DNA of 64,000 bases, from the NCBI RefSeq assembly GCF_009905375.1, contig NC_133657.1:43946192-44010191 (forward strand). The letters are read 5' to 3'. The stretch comes from Apium graveolens (taxonomy: Eukaryota; Streptophyta; Magnoliopsida; Apiales; Apiaceae). Below are positions 30,393-43,474 of this stretch, one piece after another. A program made the position numbers and the translations under genes. How positions within the stretch are numbered: the first letter of the stretch is position 1; each line of letters begins with the position of its first letter. The notes under the pieces were generated by a model that saw only the letters and a list, made by a program, of their open reading frames with translations, ran no database searches and was not told the origin of the DNA.

Positions 30393-33300
30393 TGTAACAA
30401 CCCAAATACGGGGTCAAGATTTGGTGTCACGAAAACAATCTTACATAAAACAAAAGAATATTCAATTAATCCCTTGAATCCGGATCGTTTACAGATTATG
30501 GTATGAAACAAGAATCTAACCCTTTACAACTCACAATAACTAAAATACAAGTGTAGATACCTTTGAACTAATGCTCTTGTCACATTCTTCTAACACCTTC
30601 AACCTCTCGCAACAGAAATTTCTCTAACTTCTACAGTCTATCAAAGCTATTCACTTTTATCATTATTTGTTTCTGGCACACATAAGAATTTACAAAGCAA
30701 GAGTGAGCCAAAAATGCCCAGCAAGTATATGATTTGAGTTTCATGCATTAATATCAAAGGAAAAGCTTCCGGACAAAATCATAAAACAATTTTAAACAAT
30801 TCTATTTATTTAAGTGAGTTGAGCAAGTAAACGTTAGCTGTCACCGGCCTTTAACTAAAATCTAAAAATGACAAGTGATTCCTCGATTCATCTCCTGAAT
30901 CAGGGTTTTGTCCGATTTTGGAATCATAAAACCTTTCGAGAGAGGGAATGTCGTTAATGGCGATCAACAACAAATTAGACTGGACACTAGTTCGCATCTA
31001 TATCCTGCTGATCAGTCAGGATATAATGCAGATCTATATCTCCATATATAGATCCAGTCAGGTCCCTAGGCACTACGGCCCATCTCGAGGCACCAGTCAT
31101 GTCCCGGTCCTCAGGATTAAGACACACTTAATCCCCAAAATGTCATCATTATCCAGCCCATGGAGTATTTTGATGTCAAATCATTTTGAATTTCAAACAT
31201 CCCAATTCAGGGTTCGCAAATAACCCGAAAGAATGGATATTTGCTCCAGAGAGCAATCGAATTATAGGAACAAGAATAAAAAGAACATGCATAATCAGAG
31301 TAATTGCATCGAAATGTAAAACATTTAACTATTCTGAACTTAGAATAGGATCGAAGAAATAATTGTAGTATTTTAAAAGAAAAATCAGGAATACTTGCAG
31401 TATTTAAAAGAAAGTCCGGGAATACTTGCCTCAATAAACTTTAACCTCTATTACTGGTTGACTTTGGTTCGATTTGAACGTTCGGCTTTACCGTCAAACT
31501 ACTATCCCATTTTGAATACGATCCCAACATTCAGGCCCTTCAATTGGAACTTCATTGTTCTCGACGTCTAATCACTAGATCATTCCTAGTCCGATGTCGA
31601 TGCTCGGGTTTTCCGTCTAGGACCTACAGGGTTGAAATACCCTAATTCAGATAATCACTTAAACTCAACTTAATACCACTATCACTTCAACCCATGCGAT
31701 TTCATAACCCAACTAATATTTATATGTATTATTAAAATACACATAACAATTAGGGTTTACATCTTAAAAACTCGGTTCAGTATTTATTTTCAGAAAATAA
31801 GTATACTCGTCATTTTGAAAAACAGGTAATCGATTATTTATAAATTATTTTGTCTCAATTGCACTTAAGTTCATATAATATAATTATATATGATTATTCG
31901 ATGTCTCCGATAATTATTGGTTACGTTTCCGTATTTTCGGAATTTATTTCCCGAAAATCGGGCGGCGCTTCCTCTGTTTATCGGCCTACCCATCGAATCA
32001 GTTCGACGTCAATCACAATCAACAATCACAATCATTCAATCCATAACCAAATTCACCAATCCCAATCACCGATACAAACTCAATTACTAATTATTGTTAT
32101 TCGTATTTTATCTATAATTTGCTATTTGTTTTCGTTTCATAATTACTATCACGGACTAATTTATTTAATTAATAGATGTAGGACTCAGATAAAAATCATC
32201 ATCGCCCACCGTCGGCTCGCCGAGGCTCATCGTCGACGGCGGTAAAATTCGTCGGTGCCCGATAAATTCGGGGTTCCATACGAATTCCACTGATTTATTG
32301 TTATAATGTCCTGCACAAACAAATTTTTTTCATTAAAATAACCAATTAATTTATTCAAATTTTCCATTAAAATTAACTGGAAATCAGAAAGCACAGCACC
32401 ACCGGCTCACGCGCCCACGCGCGGCCGAGAACAGAAACAACCAGGCGGCGAAACCAAGGAACAAAGAACACGACCATACAATCACATGTTGGACACACAT
32501 ATATATATGTATATATCCACATGTATATATATATATCAACAGGATTTAAACGAAGCAAGCTACCGGAACCCACCCGAAAATATGACGGTGACACAACCGG
32601 AAAAGAAATGGCAGGCGGAGAACGGCGAAGGAAACAGGGGAACAGAGAAGTAAAGCCGGGAAGAACTCAGGGAAGAAACTGAAAAAAAAAGAAGAAAGAA
32701 AGAAAGAGAGAGAAGAGAGAGATCGATGGGAGAGATAAGGAGAAGAGAGACTGTCGGTGGTGTGGAAATGAAGCAGGGAAGAAAAAGAGTAATTAAAAAA
32801 AAATATAGCCCTTAACTGATTACTAACCCGGAAACCAATTGTGTATCACAATTTATCGTTCAATAAACATTTAATAGGTAACAATAACCCGGCAATTCCC
32901 AAAAATAGTTTTAAAAATTCCCGAGATAATTTAAAGCTAATGATATTAAATTCTTGAAATTTTTAAATCATTTTTTTTCTTTGACTCACAACTAACACCC
33001 GCATTTAACATTTTTAACGAATAAATGTGCGGATGAATAAAAGTCAAGAAATTACCGGCAAAATTTTAAAATTCTCGAAATATTCCAAATTTAATAAAAT
33101 ATGAATTTCATAATTGTTGAAAAATTCTGGAATTAAATACTGATTTTACAATTAAATGAAATCAGAAAATCATTTAAAGATAAATAACAAATAAAATATT
33201 GATGTCTAAATTTTATAAATTCCCAAATATAATAAATAAAACTATAAAACAATAAAAATAATTTGGAAACAATTTTTGCATTTTTAAGAGTAAACATTCA

Positions 33301-34085
33301 ATAAAATCACTTTAAAATGAATTAAATGCATACATCTCCATAATTAATTATACAAGTAATCTTCGTGTCTAACCAATCAAACACAATTAGCAATATAGCA
33401 ACACATCGCTAACAGAACCATTGCATATTTTATTTATTTAATATTTCGATAATTACATTTATAGACCAGATCCAAAAATAAGTTACTTAGCCGCTAAGTA
33501 ACTAAAAGACGATACGATTTTAATAACAGAATTGGATAATTATCAAAACAGAGATTCTTATAAAATACTTTATACGAAAATGAGGTAATAATGTCTCGCC
33601 TTTTGAGAATATAGATTTTTATCGATATATAAAATGATTTGCGTATCGATAATTTCACACCGGGACTCGTACGGGTCAAACCGTACCCCAGATCAAAAAA
33701 GTCAAAACACGGAAAGTGTTCAGAATTATCAGATTGGGTTAGGAAGGAGTTTTCGGAAGAGTTTCGGGTTATAAAAATGCAAAAATGATTGAAGTGGGAC
33801 GATTTCTGGTTCTAAAAAGTAATTTTTTTATAATTACATGAAATAATCATTAATAATTCTATAAATTCTTATAAAATTATATAATAATCCAGAAATTACC
33901 AGAAAAATACCAAAATTATCTAGATTTAATTCTGGATAATTGGAAATTAAAATATCTCAATTTTATTAGAAATAAACATCCAAATATTAATATTAATTAT
34001 CAAATAATTCACCAAAATTCACCTAGAATCACATAATAAATATTTATTGATAAAAACAATTATGTAATATTTCTCAGACGTTACA
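30393..34085 (-). repeat. 3' LTR of element D
   Basis: 3693 bp, matching 43475-47150 (3676 bp) along its whole length. On the minus strand it holds a pyrimidine-rich tract at 32680-32730 (tttctttctt, ctctctctt), a TA-rich microsatellite at about 32500-32545, and a gene-like GC-richer part at 32380-32480. No ORF in it is supported. Confidence 0.93.
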
Positions 34086-34103
34086 TCCTTACCCCCTTAA
34101 AAG
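34086..34103 (-). other. Polypurine tract of element D
   Basis: The minus strand reads cttttaagggggtaagga directly before the TGTAACG start of the 3' LTR. Confidence 0.8.
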
Positions 34104-34689
34104 TCCTCAGAATCATGCTAAGGAACAGTCCACGATGTTTTCCAAGTGTCTTACTTAAAATTTCTCGGAACTCATCACTTTAATCACCATTCAACGGTCC
34201 CCTACCATCATCCAATTTATCAGTTGCTCATGCAACCCCTAACTAAATCTTCACTTCATACATTTGGAGCTAAATTACTCTTCGTAGTCATACACACATG
34301 GATATCTTATAAACTCGTTATACATGGGACAACAAGATCAACTCATTCACAATCATTCTATCTAGTTCATTGTTTCGAAGGACTAACTTAATTTACACCA
34401 ACCCTTCTTTTCTTTCTAATTCTAATAGTTCGTGTTCAAGAAATTTCTATTTTCATTGAATGTTCCACTCTATTTTTCATGTCTTCTCATGTTCGGTTAG
34501 TCTGGCCTATACTCATTTGATAATCAAATTCGAGAATCTTTAATCGGTTTCTTGCACTTTCCATTTGTTTGTGCCCGATATACTGAGCTCATGGCGTCTG
34601 ATGCTTCAAAATGTTCTAAATCTATTCAAAACTAAAATTTAAAGGAAAATCTTGGCAATTACATTTAACTTACCACTTTGTGGTATACT
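34104..34689 (-). other. Element D interior after RNase H, no gene recognised
   Basis: The integrase region would be expected here, but only 590 bp remain and no zinc-binding or catalytic motif can be read in any frame. It has probably suffered large deletions. Confidence 0.5.
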
Positions 34690-35037
34690 TCAAATTCTAA
34701 CTTTTCCAATTCTTTTAACCATTTCCCAACAATCTTAATGGTATTCACTTTTTTCTTTCTATTTGAAACATCCGTTCCTAAATGGACCTTTCCTGTTTGG
34801 TATTTAACCACACACTGGAGCTCATAATCAATTATAACCATAATTCATATCTTTAAAGCTGAGAATGAAGCTGCTATTTTTCAATTCTTCGCAAGCATAT
34901 CTTCAGGCATTCAACTTGGTCTTCCTTAGTCCTTGAATTAGCGAGGATGTTATCAATAAATACAATCGCACTATCCCAATACTCCTGGTACATTGAGTTC
35001 ACTTAATCTTCAAACTTACAATTTCTGATAAACGACG
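34690..35037 (-). pseudogene. RT and RNase H remnant of element D
   Basis: On the minus strand YQEYWDSAIVFIDNILANS can be read at about 34935-34990, the RT palm with FIDN in place of the usual FIDD, followed by RTKEDQVECLKICL. About 100 bp further, IDYELQCVVKYQTGK and LKELEKLEFEV correspond to the end of the gypsy RNase H and the link to integrase. The stretch between is too short, so most of RNase H is deleted. These pieces place D in the Ty3/gypsy chromovirus group (Tekay-like). The RT is cut at 35037 by the solo LTR. Confidence 0.6.
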
Positions 35038-35042
35038 CATAA

Positions 35043-38000
35043 TGTAACACCCCCAGATCCGGGGTCGGGGATCCGGGTCGTCACGGTCTTTCTTTCCACA
35101 ATATCACTTCACTTAATTAATAATAAATAACCTTATGCTGTGACCCCACACTAACACACACTACAACCCGTTATAGTCTCAGAGATGAAATTTAAATAAG
35201 TACAAGTCTTTGAATCCACAATTTAAAAGTTATTACAACCCAAAATGATTACTTGATAAATTTACAGTTAATTGCCATTATCTGCCACAAGTTATAATTA
35301 TACATAATTGATTCTCAAAAGTAGATGGTCTGATCTACAATAGATCTACCTCTGCAGCTATAGCAGCTACAACATCAACGGGAAGACGCGGGACGCTTCC
35401 CACGCGCTTGCGCTGGTCTGCTGGAGTCTGGCCATCTTTCCTAACTGTTGTTGTGTGATGAAGAAATAAAGCAAGGGTGAGCAGCAAGCCCACCAAAATA
35501 ATATGTATAATGATTTACAATATATGAGCCTACTCATAATACTCATGAAAGTCTTGGTCAAAAGAAATGAACCAAGTTTGATATCTTAATGCGATGAAGT
35601 CGCAAAATATTCAGTATATATACATATATACTTTTCAAAATATTGGAAGTCCTCTTCCATGCATAATATACACAAAGTCCCAGTGTATAACTGTATAAAA
35701 AAAAATATCGTTGCAAGGTGATCTCATATATCTAACCTTGTTTCAACGTTTTTCTGAAAATCTTTGTCATTCATAAGACAATTATTAATTAGATATAAGT
35801 TTAAAAGATGAGGTTACCAAATACCCCAATATACTTATATCTTTCCCAATACTACTTGAACTACCACCGTTCAAGTTATAATCAGTTTCAAAAGTTCATC
35901 ACATAGATGAGACTACAAGACAAGATTTGAATAGATTCAATCTTTGAAATATTATTGAATGAAATAAAGTTACGAGATACTTTATTTAGTCCCGATATAT
36001 ATATATCCACATATATATATCTCTTAAACATTTCCTGGAACCTCTGTTATGTAAAGTATGAACAGAGTTTGAAACATCCAATGAATTTTGGAAAGGAAAA
36101 GAATTTTGGCATAAACCCGATATCTCGCTGATCAGGCAAAGATACCAATAAGTAACCTTTTCTACTAGTAGATGGACGAATTCCCCACTGGTCATCACCC
36201 TGGTCATAATTAAGACCTATGCTGGACTGCCACTCAGCCACTTATGCATTTGATGGACTCCCACTGAGCCACTTACACAATAATAGACCGTACCCCGGCC
36301 TGTCGCTTATGCCGACTCAATGAGAGGGGCTTACTTCCCGAACGTTGGGCAAGTAATCAATTCATTTACCAAATCTGCAACCTTGTTGCGAATATAAAAT
36401 ACACCACAGAGCCGGATTCCCCAGGTTTTGAGCGAGTATTTAAATCCCCTTAAAAGGAAGATCTTAAATATAAAAATGAGTTTTGGGATCCGCTCTGACT
36501 TTTAAAAATCATTTTGAAGACTCGAAAACACTTTAAAGAGTGTTTGGAGTAAGGCTGATTTAATGAAGTAAATCAGTCCCCAGAATATTTTAGAAAATGA
36601 CTGAATATTATTATTTTAATTAATATTCCCATAAAGAATAATCTTTATAAAAATAATTGAAGTAGAAGTTTTAAAACTTATACTTAAAACGAATATTAAA
36701 TAACCAAAGATATACTTATATAAAAGTATTATCTTTATTTGAATAACCGAAAATAAGTTTGATTATTTACACCTTATTCTTTAATAAAATAAAGAATATA
36801 CCTCAGCAAATAATCGGAGTCATAGATCCTCAAATGAATATTCAAATAATATTCAATAAATAAAATACGCTGAGTCATAATACCTCGAATGAATATTATA
36901 AATAATATTCATTAAATAAAATAAAGGAGTCATACATCCTCAAATGAATATTCAAATAATATTCAATAATTAAATAAAAGGAGTCATAAGTCCTCGAATG
37001 AATATTCAAATAATATTCAATAAATAATATAAAAGAGTCATAAGCCCTCGAATGATATTCGAAATAATATTCAATAATAAATAAAGTTTAAAGTTATCGA
37101 ATAAACCTTATTCAATTAATAGTTTGGAAAACTATAACCATATATAAATAAATATATATATATATATATCCATATCCATATATATACAAAATCTACTCGG
37201 GATCCTCGACTCCCGGTTTTAGAAAATATTTTCACCTTTGGGTCCCTATACTAAGGGTATACGCAAATACCGCTTATCTCTAGCATAGGTATTATGCAAC
37301 GAATAAGCATTTGAACCAACAGATATATATTTCAAGAATATGAAACAGGCATGCATATATACCATATCACATGCTACAATATATCGCAACATTTGCTAAT
37401 ATAAACATCATGCATCTATCGCAAGATAATGCATATACATATATACATCACAACAACAGTATAACGGATAGAATACTTGCCTGAGCGACTGGGGTTACGA
37501 ATGGCTCGGGACGAGTCTGGTAACCTATAAACAACAAGTAAGTTGGAATTAAACCAAAGTCACTTGTAAATCTATACTTTAACTAACTTAGACTCTAACG
37601 CTTATTCTGCGCTTACTGATTCGCTTAAGTCACTCGGGTACCCTCGGCTCCACCATTTTTAATAATTTAACCTTTACGAGTTTTAAAGCGATTCCTTCGC
37701 GAATGTCTTACCAACTGCCTAACACACTTACCATAAATGTTTCATACATTAATTAACCCTTTTTGGTCTTTAACCTATGTTTCAAAGTAAGGCGAGGGAA
37801 AAAGTTTCGTTCGCGAAACGCCGTTTCTTGAAACGGTCGTTTCTCCTAAACCGTGCATCGGAATCGAACGAACTACATATCAAAACGAAGCTCGTAACAT
37901 GAGCTACCTAAACATGGCAGTGGTCACAATCTAGCAGGGGGTCCTCGGGTCCTAATGTTATGCACAAAACAGTCTAAAGAAAATCGGACGTTACGACGGC

Positions 38001-39294
38001 TATGTTTACGCGATTACCAATATTTATACCACTCCAATTCTTTACCAATTCACTACAAACCACCCAACTATCATCAATACCTCAAACACAACTTATATCA
38101 AGGCAAAGTCAGTCCATAATCTCAAGGTTTTCCAACTTATTCAACCACAAACATGATCTACTAACCATAACTTAAGATTCATTAACCATTAACCAAGATT
38201 CATATCCAAAATCACCACAAATCCAACCAAACCATCTATCATACATGGATCTTGCTATACATACATGGATATTTCTATATATACATTAATCCATCCATAA
38301 ACTCATCAAAACTCAAAGTTCAAACTATAAGTTAAAGGTGAAAGTTGTTTATACCTCCTTGAAGCTTCCTAACACAACCCAAGAGCTTTGAATGCCTAAA
38401 AGAACCTTGATCCTTGCTTGTATAACCTTAATCTTTCATAAAAATTCAAGAAAACTAAAGTTATTTCTTGAAGGTTACTATTCACCATCTTCTTCCTTGA
38501 TTTATAGAAAAAGATTGGCTTGGAATTAGAAGCTTAAACTTATAGGAAGTATGTAACTATCCATGGGGAAGCTTAGATAATTACCTTGCTAAATAGTAAG
38601 TGGTGGAGCTTGGATCTTCAAATTTTAAGAAATGGGCCGAGAGCTAGCTTGGGAAGAAGATATTTTTGTGTTTTGTTTGATGAAAATGAAATGATTTGCT
38701 TGGTTGGTTGATTTTTGTGTTGTTTTTGGTTAATGACTTAATTAACCTTGATTTTGTGTGGTTATAATTCAACCACACTTCCTTCCCTTCTATGTCATGC
38801 TTGTGTCACCTTGCACATGTCATTATGCTCCCACTTGTCCACACCTTGTGGTTTGATGATGTCACAATCCCTGGCTTCTTGTACAAGCTTGTCTCTTGGT
38901 CACTTATTTGTTTTACGGTTCGCTTATCTTTCGTTCTCGTTTATCGTTTGAGGGATCATACCCGGGATCTTATTACTTAGGTTCCCTTAACCTTTCTCAA
39001 TATATTATATTCCTTTTATGATCCTCTCCTATAATCCTTTAATTTCAATCCTTTTTATCCTGTTACCTTATACTCAATTCTCTCCGTATCTTGTGGATTT
39101 CCGGGAAAAATCAAAGTGTTCGGAATTGGATTCTGACGATCTTTACATACACTTATATACCACATAGAGTACTAATAATATCCCATAAGATCAATAATAG
39201 AACCCCTACATAGCGTGGCATGAAAAGTTTTCTCGTTCAGCAAAAACACTATTCATAAGGGTTTCAAAATTTCTCAAAAATTGGGGTTATTACA
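35043..39294 (-). mobile_element. Solo LTR, family E, copy 1
   Basis: A 4252 bp sequence reading TGTAATAACCCCAATTTTTG to GGGGGTGTTACA on the minus strand. It is flanked by perfect 5 bp repeats cataa (35038-35042 and 39295-39299) and has no primer site or polypurine tract at either end. This is the signature of an LTR left by recombination between the two LTRs of a full element. It matches 51716-55987 throughout. The termini and length suggest a chromovirus of the Tekay type. It interrupts the RT of element D. Its AT-rich body includes the minisatellite at 36817-37086. Confidence 0.93.
36817..37086 (-). repeat. Minisatellite in solo LTR copy 1, 5 units of about 54 bp
   Basis: Units beginning gagtcata at 36817, 36872, 36927, 36981 and 37035. 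Each holds cctcgaatgaatattca followed by ataatattcaataaat, with the self-complementary gaatattc. Copy 2 of this LTR has seven units. Confidence 0.9.
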
Positions 39295-39299
39295 CATAA

Positions 39300-42200
39300 C
39301 CTCATACCTCCATTCTCTTTTTCCATGACCGCTTTTGTGCACAGCGCAAAATACTCTTTATTTCATTATTCTTTCATTCCACATTTCTGAAGTTTTCCTT
39401 CACTTATTATTTCATCCTTATTGAGTTATACGATACAGGGCTTTTGACACCAGCTTGACTCCTTGCAGAATCCGACGAGAAATTCCTACCTCATTCCCTG
39501 AGATAACCTTGGCAAATCATTCGCTCAAACCCCCGGGACTTCACTTTAATTTTAAAGAATTTCGACATGAGATTCATTGTAACGTTCTTCTCTAGCAGTT
39601 CGCCATTAATACCTTTGTTTAACCATCCCTGTTTACACGCATTTTTGGAATGAATTCCTATCTCCAACTATCGGCGTTTCACCTCATTCTCCTGACAATT
39701 CTGGCACAACCGATGTGCCCAACTTGCATATTTCCTGGATTATTTTATACAATTTCTTTATCATCCTTTTGATTCCACTTCTTTTCTTTATTATTTCTCC
39801 ATTCTCATTATTCATTATTTCTTTTAAACATAACGAATTTCTTTTTCTTAGTAATATTAATCTTTTTATTATTGGATAGGTCATTTCTGGAGTTCACACT
39901 GGAATGAAGGCTTTTATTTATAATATTTAAATTCTTACTAACAGAATTATCGAATTCCATCGGTAGCCATTCTCTTAACCTTTCTTAACGCATCACGGAT
40001 CGCGTATTTGACTTCTCTTCATTGACCAACATCTCTTTTCCCTGAGTTTACATGCGGACTTCATCAGTCTTCGTCTTACATTAGATGCTTGAATTTGCGA
40101 GCTTTCCGTTATTTTACAGTAACTTCCATTCAATCGCCATTCAAAAGAAGTGTACATTCAAATCCTTCTTGGAACGTCATTACAAATGATAACATCTCTT
40201 TGTTTTGTCTTTCACCTTCAGTTCTTGGAAATATTCTTCAATATAAATCCTCACACATGTTTGTAGTAACATCTCACTAATTGTACTAAACTTCCAATTT
40301 ATGTTAATGCCATTACTTCCTTTAAGTTTCCAATCGCTTTGATTTCGGATCTGAAAATCATGTTAGAGCTTGACTCGATCTAATTGGAATCGGTCTCCAT
40401 TTAACTAACCATTAGTTGGTAAAATTGATTAATTAATTCTTTTAACTGATCAATTAAACCAAGTGAAGACTAGCTAACTGGGATCAAAGACCAATTTCAT
40501 AAAGTCGATTTGATCATAACATTCTTTCTCAAGAACCGAGATCGTGATCATTTGGGGTACTGATGAAAATGATCATATACGTCATTATTCTTGAATGTAG
40601 GGTAATTTCTGAAAATTTGGGCAGCACTTCCCCTATACCATTGACTACCAGTCGGACTCAAGCCGATACCATCAGTCACCCAAATCATCCACAATCATAT
40701 CCGCCCACTTTTATCAACCAAAATCATCAATTCCCACAATTCACCTTTGATCAGCATCTGACCGGCATAGCATATATCTTTTTAATTGGGATTGGGTCTT
40801 AAACCCACAATGATTAATATAACCATACATTTCTCAATTCTTTCAGAATATTACTAATTATTATTAATGAACTTAAAATTTGATTTCGCGATTCTTTTAA
40901 TTTATTTCTGACCATTATTAATTGGTTTATCTTTTAATAACCGAGCATGGTCTTCCGTATTATCGTCACAATCTGGGGGAAACTCAATCGTTAGATCATT
41001 ATCTCGTAAAAGATTCTGCAGTCGAGTCATCATTGCCCTATCTTCACTTATATTTCTGTATCAAACTTTCGTCACTGGTCCGGTCATGAGTATTAAGATT
41101 ACCATAACTTATTTACTCAAGTTAGGGAACTTCATAATTCCTTGAAGAAGACGTCCGAAATTCGGTTGCAATTAAAATTTCTCATATCTTGAATCTTCAC
41201 GACAAATATCTTCCCGCGACGAAGGGATGCTTCACGTCTTAATCGCCCGTCTGAGGCATCGTTCAGAATTTCCTTGATGTTTGATCGTCGTTCCAATACT
41301 CGTTTGCTCCGTCTGACGCACACAACTTTGCTTCATTATTTTGTAATTAATCTAATTATTACGGTTCACTAACGATTCATTTCTCATCGAAATATTCCAA
41401 TTCGAAGTGCATCACGTTAACATAATCTATCGTACTGATGAGATCCCTGTAGCAAGAACAACTGTTTGACTTGATATCTTCACCATGTCCACATTTGTTG
41501 GTGTATCCACTTTTCCTTGCTCGCAGATGTCCACCATTTATCATTTTGCAGTCGTATCTATGTTCGTTGTATGATTCCACGTACCACACTATTTCATTTC
41601 TTTTGAAATCATTAGAGAACAGACTCTACGCAAGAGGAGAGTGTGTGAATAGGATTTTGAATGAAAAGAAGGATAAGGAATAACAATGTAACCAACAGTT
41701 GGAAGAATCTGCAAGTCAATAAATTGAAGGAAGAAGAATGAGTGAAGATTTAGATGAGAATGAGACAACCATATTTGTACTCAAGATGGCAAGTCTTTCA
41801 TACTATATGGCATACAACACATGATTAGGTGGCATCCCACCCGACTCTTCGTCATTTCGACAAAGCGTCATATCACAACACTGTTGTCTCAATCAGGAAT
41901 CACGAATTTGATAAGAGAAACAATTTAGAAGGAATACAAGAAATTTTCTTTCGTTTCCATCTCCTATGATTTATCAACAGAAAAGCTCATACGTACTGAT
42001 GACTCAAGAAGAACATATGTTATCGTATTAAAGGAAAGAATATCAATGTTTCCCACCTCCCACGCTTCACCTACGTATGCCTTCAGGATCGTTCGAATAC
42101 AGGTTCACGATTCAAGCCACATCATTGCTTCAAAATGTTGTCTGGAAATGTCTTCACATCAAATGCTTCAAATATTTGATCTTAATCGTGTCCTTCCAAA

Positions 42201-43459
42201 ATTTATAATCGCTGCTTCAGATCTTATCTATGTTGCGTAGAATAACCATCGATCACGCAACGCCTCAATTTCGTCGATAAAAATATAATTCTTCTCCAAC
42301 CATCTAGAAGATCCTTTATTTTCTTCAATCATCCTTCATCCATTTGAATCACGAATCTCGTTACATTTTAATAATTTTATAAATTGGATAAATAATATTT
42401 TAATATGTTGATTCAATCATTCATATTATTAAACAAAATGGACTTTCGTTTTTCACAGAAAACTTTAAACTTTCTTCTTACTAGTGGGTCTACTTGGTCC
42501 TTCGAACTAACAACACTGAGTCTAAATCCATAATCTTTTTAGGTCATTTCCTGTCTGTAATAACAAGAACTTAAGTAGTAATTCGACAACCAAATTGTAA
42601 AACTCATGTTATGAAAATGTCTTCTAAAAGTTGATTAAGAAAAATCTTTTTCAAAATCTTATTTCAAAGTTTTGGAAATAAAATATTTGGTCGTCATTAC
42701 TATATAAGTTACTTGTTATCTTTATGATTTACCAATGAAATGTCTAATTAAAAGAATGCCCATATAAGGGTCTCTCCACTTTGGTACCTCTTCTACTTTT
42801 CCTTGGATTTCATTGACATTTATTAGTCGACGAAACTTCATTTAATGTTGTATATCATTTTATTCACAATTCCACCGCAACGCTGACATCTAGTATTGTC
42901 CTTGACATTCTTGTCGTCGTCCTTGACGTTATGCTTGCAATCACGCATGTGATTCGATGTTCTGTCTGTAGATAAGGGCGCACCTTCTTGCTAGTCTTAC
43001 CTATACCCAGTAAGGTAGATATCATTCCTTGCGCAACTCCCGATAAGTGATAAGATTCTTCTCGCAACAGTGGTGCCTTCGAAACATGCAACGTTGGTTC
43101 TTTATCGGCTTCCATCAACTGGTTGCTCTGGCGTGAAGCTTGTCCTACTACCTAATTCTAAGTTAAATTGTAGCTTCTCTTACACAAATGCTCACGAGAA
43201 TCGATCGCATATTTTTCAAAACCACATGAAAAGTAGGGTAACATACCGAGTCTCTGTCGATCCATCGATTCCTCATTATTGTAGGATCTGTGAACTCCCT
43301 CAACAATCATGGATTACCCATTCCGTACCAGACCTGCTAACCCTAATTCGCACTCAACTCAACTTAACCTGAGTATACCTAGGATCTTTCCTATCATGTA
43401 CGACCTATCTTTCCTATCTTACTCTCACCTATTCTTATTTCAGTGACTAATAACCTGCA
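39300..43459 (-). other. Element D interior, coding sequence decayed beyond recognition
   Basis: Gag, protease and the first half of RT should lie here (minus strand, right to left). I could not read any of them with confidence; only short frames exist, and a Cys-rich spot at about 42865-42950 (RDCKHNVKDDD, CQRCGG) might be a gag knuckle. At 40611-40633 is a copy of the gaaaattkggcagcacttcc motif also seen in the D LTRs. No host gene is supported. Confidence 0.5.
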
Positions 43460-43471
43460 GCTCTGATGCCA
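43460..43471 (-). other. Primer binding site of element D
   Basis: The minus strand reads TGGCATCAGAGC three bases after the LTR end TTGTTACA, an initiator-Met tRNA type site with one difference from the common TGGTATCAGAGC. Confidence 0.82.
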
Positions 43472-43474
43472 ACT

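Noticed and set aside
39300..43459. Host gene exons within the element D interior.
   Set aside because: All frames are short, no splice-linked domain is readable, and the length fits decayed gag-pol.
43460..43471. Part of a tRNA gene.
   Set aside because: Only the 12-base 3' end complement is present beside an LTR, so it is a primer site; no cloverleaf can be formed.
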